Shown: positions 12,702-18,626 of the stretch, one piece after another | Position numbering within the stretch: the first letter of the stretch is position 1 | How the letters are laid out: each line of letters begins with the position of its first letter | DNA from: Candidatus Altarchaeota archaeon | GTDB taxonomy: Archaea > Altiarchaeota > Altiarchaeia > JAFGQM01 | Assembly (NCBI GenBank): GCA_016935655.1 | Contig: JAFGQM010000011.1 | Span: 1 to 22,068 of the forward strand | Direction: 5' to 3' | Length of the DNA: 22,068 nt | Program-made: the position numbers and the translations under genes | Notes under the pieces: model-generated | The model's input: the letters and a program-made list of their open reading frames with translations, nothing else | Database searches by the model: none | Told to the model about the DNA's origin: nothing

Positions 12702-13259
12702 ATGCCAATGCCGAATGTGCACAAACCCCAGGCCAGTCAACATAGAATCATCGATTTTTTGGATCTAGGGCCGGGAGAGGGCGAGAGGCTGCACATGCTC
12801 TCCACGGCAAAAAAGGCTAGGCGGCTGGTTGGGATCGACATCAGACCGCGCCCTGAACTACTCTCAGGAAACAAGTGTGTTGAGTGGATACAGGGAAGGG
12901 CAGAAAATAAACTGAAGGACATACCCGATGGGAGCGTACGTGTGGTGAACTCTGACATGTTTGTTCCATCTTTTCTCGGGGAGGAGAACGTAGATACTAC
13001 GGCTAAGTCGCTTCCCGAAATCAAACGCGTGCTCGCCGAGAATGGGAGGTTCTATGCTACCACCCGCTGGGACCAGACGGATATTGCAAAAGCAATACTC
13101 CGAAGTATGGGCTTCCGGGTCAAGCGCAGGCTCTTGGAGGAGGGTGACACTTTTACCGGTGACACTGCACATGCGATGTCAATGGTGTACAGGTACGGCT
13201 GGCCCCATACTGTCATGCCTGTGAGGATGGTGGCGATCAAGCGTGCAGAGAAAAAGTAG
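12702..13259 (+). CDS. Class I SAM-dependent methyltransferase, small
   Basis: The 185-residue protein has a Rossmann methyltransferase core. IIDFLDLGPGEGERLHML (16-33) is the SAM loop and LVGIDIRP (about 42-49) the acidic second strand. IPDGSVRVVNSDMFVPSFLG precedes the fourth strand, and LPEIKRVLAENGRFYATTRW is the typical later helix-strand. The GFRVKRRLLEEGDTF end suits small-molecule or unknown substrates; the target cannot be told. A second ATG six bases on is possible. It is on the plus strand, unlike most island genes. Its TAG stop is part of the AGTAGTGCAAC motif at 13255-13265. Confidence 0.8.
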   Translation: MPMPNVHKPQASQHRIIDFLDLGPGEGERLHMLSTAKKARRLVGIDIRPRPELLSGNKCVEWIQGRAENKLKDIPDGSVRVVNSDMFVPSFLGEENVDTTAKSLPEIKRVLAENGRFYATTRWDQTDIAKAILRSMGFRVKRRLLEEGDTFTGDTAHAMSMVYRYGWPHTVMPVRMVAIKRAEKK

Positions 13260-13300
13260 TGCAACTACTGCATCTCCCAGAGGGCGTATCCCCCTCCAGC
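13258..13300 (-). pseudogene. Trace of the 41-residue hydrophobic protein's C-terminus
   Basis: In the minus sense the bases end GGGYALWEMQ-stop beside a motif copy, parallel to FYGWLKMQ-stop at 11420. It is a short match and could be chance plus the shared junction. Confidence 0.3.
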
Positions 13301-13305
13301 GTTTC

Positions 13306-13401
13306 TTATCGGAAGGCCCTTTCCGCGCGTCCCTTCTTCTCAAGTTCCTTCTGCGCCCTCTTCTTCTTATTCCTTACCAGGTCTCTTTTCGACATGGACA
13401 T
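13306..13401 (-). CDS. Tiny very basic protein (31 residues)
   Basis: MSMSKRDLVRNKKKRAQKEL is followed by EKKGRAERAFR. It reads as one Lys/Arg-rich helix. In the minus sense, TTTTTATTTATTA at about 13427-13440 serves as a TATA box some 30 bases before the ATG. Nucleic-acid binding is a guess from charge. Its position between two motif-bearing sites matches the other one-gene units of the island. Confidence 0.5.
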   Translation of the reverse strand: MSMSKRDLVRNKKKRAQKELEKKGRAERAFR

Positions 13402-13472
13402 ATTTCTCACCCTGCTGTTTAAGGCCGTAATAAATAAAAACCCGCCCGAGATTTGGACGGTGTAATCTTTTA

Positions 13473-13580
13473 GAACCAATTTCAAAAATTAATCTAATTT
13501 ACTTTCCGTAAATATGCTTAAGCTAGGCTTATTGGGATGTCGACGTCGGTGTAGTGCAACCGCTTTTGCTGTGGGGTTCT
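13473..13580 (+). repeat. Island repeat copy 9
   Basis: It contains ATTTCAAAAATTAATC, TTTCCGTAAATATGCTTAAGC and GATGTCGACGTCGGTGTAGTGCAACC. The second motif is replaced by unrelated bases. Confidence 0.75.
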
Positions 13581-13589
13581 AAAGACTGA

Positions 13590-13925
13590 TTACTCTATTA
13601 GTTCAAGGAACTCCTCGGTCGTCATCTTGAGGTCCTTCTTAATAATCTTCTTGAGCAGACTTCGGTCTATCTTCTCGCCAGCGTGGACGGGTAGGACTAT
13701 AGACTTGCCATCATCTCCTCCCTCGCCTTCAAGGTAGCACTCTATCGCCTCTTTTGTGCGTTCCATGAGCTCATCTACCGTCTTCCCCTGGGTGTGGCAA
13801 CCTGGGAGCTCCACGCCCTCCATTCCGGCTTTCAGCTCCTCCGGCTCCCCACCATACTCTAATATAGCGTTATCGTGGACCTTCACAATCTCCTCAGAAC
13901 TTATTGTAACGCTAGGGCTAGTCAC
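13590..13925 (-). CDS. Chimeric HicB-HicA remnant fused to an antitoxin-like N-terminus
   Basis: The 111-residue frame joins three pieces. Residues 1-35 (MTSPSVTISSEEIVKVHDNA, GMEG) are unlike HicB. Residues about 38-70 (VELPGCHTQGKTVDELMERT, KEAIECYLEGEG) match the HicB core helix. Residues about 74-111 (SIVLPVHAGEKIDRSLLKKI, MTTEEFLELIE) match the second half of HicA, without its GSH region. The start is GTG, overlapping the TGA of the tiny gene before it. The toxin active site is gone, so it is probably non-toxic: decayed, or kept as an antidote. Confidence 0.6.
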   Translation of the reverse strand: MTSPSVTISSEEIVKVHDNAILEYGGEPEELKAGMEGVELPGCHTQGKTVDELMERTKEAIECYLEGEGGDDGKSIVLPVHAGEKIDRSLLKKIIKKDLKMTTEEFLELIE

Positions 13926-14014
13926 ATTTTCGCCAATCTCTTCATCAATTCCTTGTTTTCGTCCATCCCCTTCTTGGCGACTTCGGACAAGGTCTTTGGC
14001 GGCTCAGAGGTCAT
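13922..14014 (-). CDS. 30-residue leader protein of the chimeric HicBA unit
   Basis: MTSEPPKTLSEVAKKGMDEN is followed by KELMKRLAKM. It looks like one amphipathic helix. Its stop overlaps the GTG start of the next frame, so the two are coupled. In the minus sense, TGTACTGTAACCAGTTTTTATG (14058-14037) is the motif-coupled promoter and lies about 23 bases before the ATG. It may be the N-terminal fragment of a once longer antitoxin split by a frameshift. Confidence 0.5.
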   Translation of the reverse strand: MTSEPPKTLSEVAKKGMDENKELMKRLAKM

Positions 14015-14046
14015 TGTATTATCTTGAGTGTTTGAACATAAAAACT

Positions 14047-14133
14047 GGTTACAGTACAAGAAATTCAACAACTTTTTTGAATCTGTTAACTATCCGTAAA
14101 CATGCTTATGCTTGGCTTATTGGGATGTCGACG
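14047..14133 (+). repeat. Island repeat copy 10, right end replaced
   Basis: GGTTACAGTACA at the left end is followed by AATTCAACAACTTTTTTGAATC, CCGTAAACATGCTTATGC and GGGATGTCGAC. At 14134 the sequence changes to GGGGCCCCGGTCCGCGCG, so both right-hand motifs are missing. The gap 14015-14374 holds this copy, the GTTTAAGG palindromes and the 14274 motif, and no gene. Confidence 0.8.
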
Positions 14134-14158
14134 GGGCCCCGGTCCGCGCGCAGCTTGT

Positions 14159-14182
14159 GGGTTTAAGGAGTTCCTTAAACCC
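14159..14182. repeat. Near-perfect palindrome GGGTTTAAGGA-GT-TCCTTAAACCC
   Basis: Its 11-base arms are perfect with a two-base centre. A second, looser pair of the same arms (GGGTTTAAGG ... TCCCTTAAAC) lies at about 14230-14270, and related hairpins occur at 101-173. Confidence 0.6.
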
Positions 14183-14273
14183 GTGTTGGATGGAATTAGC
14201 GGCCAATATAGGTTTTTGCTTAAACTCGTGTAGTTTGAGGGTTTAAGGAGAAACTGAAAGTCCCTTAAACTCA

Positions 14274-14324
14274 TATAGTGTAACCCGACAACGACATCGC
14301 TTTCCCAAAGCGCTGGAGGCGCAT
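14274..14324 (+). repeat. Left copy of the direct repeat flanking the zinc-ribbon operon
   Basis: TATAGTGTAACCC is followed by ACAACGACATCGCTTTCCCA and on to GGAGGCGCAT. It contains the CGCTTT-CCC-AAAGCG hairpin. The core 14288-14324 matches 16146-16182 at all but three of 37 positions. Confidence 0.75.
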
Positions 14325-14374
14325 AAATTATTTTTGTTACCCTAACCACTAGAAAACAACATACGTTCAAATCT

Positions 14375-14749
14375 CTATGAAGAAGATTTCTTCTTGTCCT
14401 TTAGTCCTGGGTTTAAAGACTTACCACATTTCTTGCAAAACTCAGAATCCTCATCATTCTTAGTTCCACAATAAGGACATCTCACCACAACCTTCTCAAT
14501 TACATGAGGTTCCGGAATCTGGGGTTGATTTGATAGACCTATTGTGTGCTGACTTTGTTGAGGTAACTGTTGAATTATCACCTCTGTTTTACCTCCAGCC
14601 GCAATAAGCACTAAGCCTATCATGAAAAACACAACCCATATTATGATTCCGATAATAACCCCTAATATTGTCAGGATGAAGAATAGGCCTAGAAAAAATC
14701 CAACAATCCAAACAGCAACTCCGGCACCTGCTCCCCCTTTTTTGTCCAT
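14375..14749 (-). CDS. Membrane protein with C-terminal zinc ribbon
   Basis: The 124-residue product from the ATG at 14749 has two membrane helices (about 8-30 and 31-52). A Gln/Pro linker follows, then a zinc ribbon, RCPYCGTKNDEDSEFCKKCGK (CxxC-x10-CxxC), and a Lys/Ser tail. The ribbon is nearly identical in pattern to the one in the first gene of this operon (15450-16019), so the two are paralogues. It is third of three genes with a two-base gap upstream. Zinc-ribbon membrane proteins of this plan are common in archaea and their roles are unknown. Confidence 0.75.
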   Translation of the reverse strand: MDKKGGAGAGVAVWIVGFFLGLFFILTILGVIIGIIIWVVFFMIGLVLIAAGGKTEVIIQQLPQQSQHTIGLSNQPQIPEPHVIEKVVVRCPYCGTKNDEDSEFCKKCGKSLNPGLKDKKKSSS

Positions 14750-14751
14750 TT

Positions 14752-15453
14752 TTAACTGCAAACCTCCCTATACTTTGTAACAGTTTTGCATTCTCTGCGC
14801 TCTTTGAGTACATTCTCACACACCCTCCTAGTTGGTATGGGCGAAATAACTGAACAATCACATCTACTGGCGTCGCCCCAACCAATCCCCCTATCATATT
14901 TAAATGTCTTCGAAGATTTAGATTGTATGTACTCCCCATGGTCTTTTGGGTATTCCTCCCCAGCAATCCAAAAAGTTGTACGTACGTTAAAATATCCCCC
15001 CTCAGAATCCAGATTTGTGACTTTACATTCTAGATAAATCCAATTAGCAAAACCGCCTACTTCACATTTTGTGGTTTCCTTGATATAGTCCAAGTTTTCA
15101 TTTCTACAGACTAAATCAAGATAAGGAACCTGTTCGCATTGCTCCTCTTGGTAAGCTACTTGGCGACAATATGGTGTTATGACGCCACCAGTTGGGCCTG
15201 GTGTTATGACGCCACCAGTTGGGCCTGGTGTTATGACGCCACCAGTTGGGCCACGTCCGCTAATACTAAATATGAATAATATCACAAAGGCGATAATAAC
15301 AACACCAGCAACTACCCTCAGATTACTTGCAGATTTTCCTTTTGCTACGGGTTCTGCGGTGAGTTCTGACTGTCTCGTATATACTGGTTCTCCACACTCA
15401 CCACAGAACTTATCTCCCTCTTCTATTTCCTCACCGCATTTAGGACATTTCAT
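14752..15453 (-). CDS. Zinc-ribbon, single-membrane-helix protein with a repeat linker and Cys-rich outer domain
   Basis: The 233-residue product starts MKCPKCGEEIEEGDKFCGEC, a zinc ribbon in the cytoplasm. One membrane helix (about 45-65) follows, then three exact GPTGGVITP repeats and an outer domain of about 140 residues. That domain contains EVGGFANWIYLECKVTNLDS, a likely beta-sandwich, and ends in a Cys-rich stretch (VCENVLKERRECKTVTKYRE VCS). Disulfides are likely outside. The start at 15453 overlaps the previous stop (ATGA). Function is unknown; surface sensing or binding is plausible from the layout. Confidence 0.75.
   Translation of the reverse strand: MKCPKCGEEIEEGDKFCGECGEPVYTRQSELTAEPVAKGKSASNLRVVAGVVIIAFVILFIFSISGRGPTGGVITPGPTGGVITPGPTGGVITPYCRQVAYQEEQCEQVPYLDLVCRNENLDYIKETTKCEVGGFANWIYLECKVTNLDSEGGYFNVRTTFWIAGEEYPKDHGEYIQSKSSKTFKYDRGIGWGDASRCDCSVISPIPTRRVCENVLKERRECKTVTKYREVCS
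15175..15255. repeat. Three tandem 27-base units inside the gene
   Basis: The unit GTTATGACGCCACCAGTTGG plus GCCTGGT is repeated three times, encoding GPTGGVITP in the minus sense. It forms a stalk-like linker after the membrane helix and may vary in copy number between cells. Confidence 0.8.
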
Positions 15454-16019
15454 TTTTGTTTTATAGTTTCGCCGCACTTACGACAGAATTTGTCATTATC
15501 TTTGAGTTTTGCACCACATTGTTTACAGTATTCCTGCTTCTTTTTAGGCTTTTCCTCCTCCTTTTTTGGTTTAGAAGTTAAGGATTCGGCACATTTCTTG
15601 CAGTATTCTGAATCTTCATCATTCTTAGCACCACAATTAGGACACTTTACAACTACCCTTTCAATGACTCTGGTGTGTGGTTGTGGCGATACTGTAGTAC
15701 GATGAATTGGTTGCGGTTCCCCTTGAATAATGATCTCCTTTTCTCTGCCTCCACCAATTGCAGCACCTGTTACCATCATAGCCAATCCAATGATAAACCC
15801 TGCGGGTGTTAACTGGATTATAGTCCTATAGAGCTTGGCCTTTTCACATTCATCTGCAATATCCGAACTTGCTGAGCTTCCTACCTTGCCAAAAGCCGAG
15901 TCACAAACATTTCCAGAGAGCTCTATTTGTGATTTTTCCTGAGCAGTGAAAGCGAAATAGGCTATTAGAGACCCTATTAGGAATAGGAGTCCAAAACCTA
16001 TCAAAGCTGCATTAGCCAT
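15450..16019 (-). CDS. Membrane protein with two C-terminal zinc ribbons
   Basis: The 189-residue protein has membrane helices at about 5-24 and 70-90, around a short outer loop with two cysteines (C39, C58). Its linker resembles that of the third gene (VIERVVVKCPNCGAKNDEDS). A first ribbon (CPNC ... CKKC), a Lys/Glu-rich spacer and a second ribbon (YCKQCGAKLKDNDKFCRKCG) follow. It is the first gene of the three. The GCTTTTAATAC box at about 16072-16082 (minus sense) is a possible promoter, about 50 bases before the ATG. Confidence 0.75.
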   Translation of the reverse strand: MANAALIGFGLLFLIGSLIAYFAFTAQEKSQIELSGNVCDSAFGKVGSSASSDIADECEKAKLYRTIIQLTPAGFIIGLAMMVTGAAIGGGREKEIIIQGEPQPIHRTTVSPQPHTRVIERVVVKCPNCGAKNDEDSEYCKKCAESLTSKPKKEEEKPKKKQEYCKQCGAKLKDNDKFCRKCGETIKQK

Positions 16020-16132
16020 TTTTCAGAAATCAACTTTGTAACCACAAGCTAGTTACAATTGAAGGGAAAAGTATTAAAAGCTTTCGGAAACCCAAAATGG
16101 CCGGTTGCGCGCAGTGTAGTGAAACTTTCCAT

Positions 16133-16182
16133 TGTAGTTTAACCCACAACGACATCGCCTTCCCAAAGCGTCGGAGGCGCAT
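16133..16182 (+). repeat. Right copy of the direct repeat flanking the zinc-ribbon operon
   Basis: TGTAGTTTAACCC is followed by the same 37-base core as at 14288-14324. Another diverged motif, TGTAGTGAAAC, lies just left (16115-16125) beside an inverted TTGCGCGCAG. The segment 16183-16292 shows nothing else. Confidence 0.75.
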
Positions 16183-16292
16183 AGTTTTACTCTATATTAT
16201 CTCTCTTGGCTATATTAAGAAAAGATGACCAAGATCTCCTTAAACCCCCCAGGACCGGCTGCTTTTTGTTCTTTGACGCCTTATCTTTGACA

Positions 16293-16520
16293 ATGGCAAA
16301 GGGTGAAAAGATCGATAAGGAGACAAGACGCAGGTTGGAGGAGTTTTTGAGGCCCGGACGGGAGGAGGATTTTGGTCTAGCGTGTAAGATCATACGGGAT
16401 CCCAAATTCATGATATGGTTTCCTGAACATGATATAGCACGCAATATACAGGATCTTCATAAGCTGAGTAAACAATTGGGTTGGCCCATACCCGAGGAAG
16501 TGCAGGCAAGGATAAGATAA
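16293..16520 (+). CDS. Small charged helical protein, unknown
   Basis: The 75-residue product is MAKGEKIDKETRRRLEEFLR, followed by PGREEDFGLACKIIRDPKFM and more. The ATG at 16293 is chosen over an upstream in-frame start at 16206 because the extra 29 residues look non-coding. It overlaps the next gene at TAATG, so the two form a plus-strand operon. The middle part (IRDPKFMIWFPEHDIARNIQ) suggests helix-turn-helix or antitoxin-like character, but no family is recognised. Confidence 0.55.
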   Translation: MAKGEKIDKETRRRLEEFLRPGREEDFGLACKIIRDPKFMIWFPEHDIARNIQDLHKLSKQLGWPIPEEVQARIR

Positions 16521-16666
16521 TGCCCCAGATGCGAACTGGCAGGAGAAAATATGAGGCCAGCTTAAGGTCGAAGGGATTGACGAACCGACAAATAAAAAAA
16601 CTCAGGCACCACATTGACCCGGTCGAGGGCGTAAAAAGGGGGATGCACAAAAAGAAAAGAAGATAG
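16520..16666 (+). CDS. 48-residue very basic protein
   Basis: MPQMRTGRRKYEASLRSKGL, then TNRQIKKLRHHIDPVEGVKR and a GMHKKKRR end. It is positively charged throughout and likely binds nucleic acid. The start overlaps the stop of the gene before it. The last base of its TAG stop is the first base of GTTACACTACA (16666-16676), the rightmost island motif. Confidence 0.6.
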   Translation: MPQMRTGRRKYEASLRSKGLTNRQIKKLRHHIDPVEGVKRGMHKKKRR

Positions 16667-16676
16667 TTACACTACA
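16666..16676 (-). repeat. Rightmost island motif, inverted (GTTACACTACA)
   Basis: It is the inverse of the leftmost motif at 5534-5545, so the whole 11.1 kb island is bounded by inverted copies. In the sense of the neighbouring gene it is stop codon then GTTACACTACA, the same order seen after minus-strand genes. Confidence 0.7.
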
Positions 16677-16697
16677 GCTTTTATCCCTTCTGGATTA

Positions 16698-17546
16698 TCA
16701 TAGCCTCTTCTTGCCATAGACCAGCCTTCTTAGCTCTGCCTCGGCCTTCCCCCAGCCCTCGCTTTTGCCTCTCTCAAAGAGTTTGATCGCAATCGATCTT
16801 GCAGCTTTTTGGCGTTTTGTCAGTCGATACCCCCTCAGATCGGATATGCTCATAAACCCTCTTTTCAGTGAGTAATAATAATCTGCAATATGGGCCCTGA
16901 ATTCGTCTCGACTAATGAGGACGTGGCTTGCTTCATGGAACGGGGTTGTCCTTTCATATCTCGTCCTCATCCACTTATCGCACATTATGAACTCGGGTTC
17001 CTTGACGCCAACAGCACCAGGTTCCAATCCCCTCCCTTCCGCCTTTGTGATGTTCCCCCTGCCAAGACTGTCCAAATACATCCGTCCCCTATCAAAGATC
17101 TCACTAAAATTGCCCTCTTTGATAGCTTTCTCAACATGCCTCCTCTGTACCAGGGTCATCTTGCCACAGAAACTCTTAAACGTCCTTTCCTTATGCTCCT
17201 TGGAGGCCCTGGGCATCAGTATATCGATCAAATCGCGAACCTGCCTTCTTATTTCCCTCTTCTCCTCAGGTGAGAACCTCCCGGTGTAGGGCCTCCTTCT
17301 GTCCCTGTTCACCAGTTCGACGTAGTCGAGCATGGGCTTCGAGAAATCCTTTACGGTCTGCAGCCTCAGGTGCTTAGGCCTCTTGCCGGTCCTCAGGAAC
17401 TCCCTGAACTTCCCCCACTGCTCCGGCCTTCTCTCGGCCAGCCCGCCGATCCGCTTGAGGAGCGCGTACTGTTCGGGCCGTCTGTTGGAAAGCATCAATA
17501 CGCGCGCGAAGGCCTCGATCCTCTGGGGGCGGGTTTTCGGTTTCAT
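16698..17546 (-). CDS. Zincin-like putative metalloprotease (HEASH)
   Basis: The 282-residue protein contains FHEASHVLI (H204, E205, H208), the HExxH signature of zinc metalloproteases. DEFRAHIADYYY about 10 residues on offers candidates for a third ligand (E215, H219). The N-terminal 70 residues are basic with a repeated RRPEQ element. The middle is helical, and the end is basic. There is no signal peptide, so it is cytoplasmic. A TTTTTAGATTTT box lies about 25 bases before the ATG. The HExxH motif alone is short, so activity is not certain. Another HExxH protein lies at 20938-21804. Confidence 0.6.
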   Translation of the reverse strand: MKPKTRPQRIEAFARVLMLSNRRPEQYALLKRIGGLAERRPEQWGKFREFLRTGKRPKHLRLQTVKDFSKPMLDYVELVNRDRRRPYTGRFSPEEKREIRRQVRDLIDILMPRASKEHKERTFKSFCGKMTLVQRRHVEKAIKEGNFSEIFDRGRMYLDSLGRGNITKAEGRGLEPGAVGVKEPEFIMCDKWMRTRYERTTPFHEASHVLISRDEFRAHIADYYYSLKRGFMSISDLRGYRLTKRQKAARSIAIKLFERGKSEGWGKAEAELRRLVYGKKRL

Positions 17547-17628
17547 AGGGCAATATTACCGAGTAAAATCTAAAAAGCTTTGTCGGACGCCTTAAAACCC
17601 GCGGCGACCGTTTTCCGGTTTTTAAGCT

Positions 17629-17651
17629 TAGTGTATCAAACTGATACACTA
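17629..17651. promoter_or_regulatory. Operator palindrome TAGTGTATCA-AAC-TGATACACTA
   Basis: Perfect 10-base arms around a three-base centre end on the A of the start codon at 17651. GGTTTTTAAGC just upstream (17618-17628) is the likely TATA box. This is the position expected for self-repression by the antitoxin. Confidence 0.75.
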
Positions 17652-17911
17652 TGGAAAACTCTAGGGTGAATATCACAATCCCGAAGCAGATGTACTCCTC
17701 GGTGATGCGACTCGTGAATCTAGGCTATTACAACTCCTTCTCGGAGGCAGTCCGGACCGGGTTGAGGGACGAGGTGTTGAAGTATCAAGTGCCGATGGCA
17801 AGGCTTACCGAATCGGAATTGAGGGAAATAGACGAGGGTTTTGCAGACATAAAAGCAGGTAGAACGAAGTCCGCCGCCGAGCTAGCAAAGGAGCTTGGAT
17901 ATGAGCTTTGA
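17651..17911 (+). CDS. Ribbon-helix-helix antitoxin
   Basis: The 86-residue protein begins ENSRVNITIPKQMYSSVMRL, then YYNSFSEAVRTGLRDEVLKY, a clear ribbon-helix-helix DNA-binding domain. Its tail (ELREIDEGFADIKAGRTKSA, AELAKELGYEL) is typical of antitoxins that wrap a RelE-type toxin. It is first in a pair whose toxin overlaps by 11 bases. The operator palindrome at its start codon fits its own repression. Confidence 0.88.
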   Translation: MENSRVNITIPKQMYSSVMRLVNLGYYNSFSEAVRTGLRDEVLKYQVPMARLTESELREIDEGFADIKAGRTKSAAELAKELGYEL

Positions 17912-18149
17912 TGTAAAGTTCACCAACAAGGCGGAAAGGAATCTGAAGAACATCCCGGAACCATTTAGAAAAAGGCTTTTTGCCGCAGCTTCCGCCCTGG
18001 GGAAAAACCCCTACCCGCGCGGGTTGGAAAAACTTACGGACAGGGGGGATACCTATAGGATAAGGGTAGGCAAATATTGGATAGTCTGGTTTATCGATCA
18101 TGGAATGGTCCATATAGTCAACATAGATAAAAGGCCGAAGGTCTATTAG
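17901..18149 (+). CDS. RelE-family toxin
   Basis: The 82-residue protein reads SFDVKFTNKAERNLKNIPEP, RLFAAASALGKNPYPRGLEK, LTDRGDTYRIRVGKYWIVWF, then VHIVNIDKRPKVY. This is the RelE fold with the usual basic residues for mRNA cutting (R in YRIRVG, the C-terminal KRPKVY). GGAG eight bases before the ATG at 17901 is a ribosome site and favours this start over the TTG at 17895. It overlaps the antitoxin gene. Confidence 0.9.
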   Translation: MSFDVKFTNKAERNLKNIPEPFRKRLFAAASALGKNPYPRGLEKLTDRGDTYRIRVGKYWIVWFIDHGMVHIVNIDKRPKVY

Positions 18150-18164
18150 CACCATCCAGCGGCT

Positions 18165-18488
18165 TCAGAACTCCTCAATCTTCGCCTGGACCTTGCCCGA
18201 GGCCTTCAGCTCCCCCCTTATCCAGCCCATGGCGTTCTCGACCACGGCGTCGATGTCTGTTTCCCTGAGCTTGTCTGTCGTCGGGATGCTGAAGTTCTTC
18301 TCGATGCTCTCCCTCGAGTCGGCCCCCACCGCGTGCAGCGCCTTGAAGACCGGGTGGCCCTTCTTGGGAACCCTCTTCGGCTTGGAGACTGCGAGCCGTG
18401 TCCGGACGAAATGATATGCGGCCTTCTTCACGCTGTCGATGCCGTTGGCCTGCACGAAGTCGATTTCATCGCCGGTCAGCCTGACCAT
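18165..18488 (-). CDS. Unknown soluble protein, possible wHTH/domain of archaeal hypotheticals
   Basis: The 107-residue protein is MVRLTGDEIDFVQANGIDSV, KKAAYHFVRTRLAVSKPKRV, then a basic turn and a helical end (DAVVENAMGWIRGELKASGK). It has no Cys and no membrane helix. It converges on the RelE gene with 15 bases between them. In the minus sense, AAAGCTTTTTCCCC sits about 25 bases before the ATG and could include the promoter. I do not recognise the family. Confidence 0.6.
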   Translation of the reverse strand: MVRLTGDEIDFVQANGIDSVKKAAYHFVRTRLAVSKPKRVPKKGHPVFKALHAVGADSRESIEKNFSIPTTDKLRETDIDAVVENAMGWIRGELKASGKVQAKIEEF

Positions 18489-18533
18489 GTTTAATCTAAT
18501 GAAACAAAGGGGAAAAAGCTTTATGGTCGAGAA

Positions 18534-18544
18534 GGCTTTGTAGA
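18534..18544 (+). repeat. GGCTTTGTAGA, left member of a second repeat family
   Basis: It is the inverse of TCTACAAAGCC at 18876-18886 and 19557-19567. GAAGAAAAAGT(G/C)G elements accompany the copies (18578, 18848, 19506). The stretch 18489-18626 has no gene. Confidence 0.6.
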
Positions 18545-18626
18545 TTAAGTGGCCCGTGGAGAAAAAGCCCGGTTTCTGAAGAAAAAGTGGATTAGAGGCA
18601 ACTTATGTTCTAGGAAGTTGGACTAG

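Noticed and set aside
14086..14370. 94-residue minus-strand frame in the gap
   Set aside because: It runs through the GTTTAAGG palindromes and the flanking direct repeat and shows no protein-like pattern.
5534..16676. CRISPR array
   Set aside because: The repeats are about 120-150 bases, separated by 0.1-1.9 kb with genes between them, and internal motif spacing is not that of CRISPR repeats and spacers. No cas genes are visible.
5534..16676. Canonical integron with standard attC sites
   Set aside because: The RYYYAAC ... GTTRRRY core pair is not met: GTGTAAC has G at a pyrimidine position and GTTACAC has C at a purine position. The two motifs at each repeat's right end are direct, not inverted. 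No integrase gene is in the window. I keep only the looser cassette-array idea.
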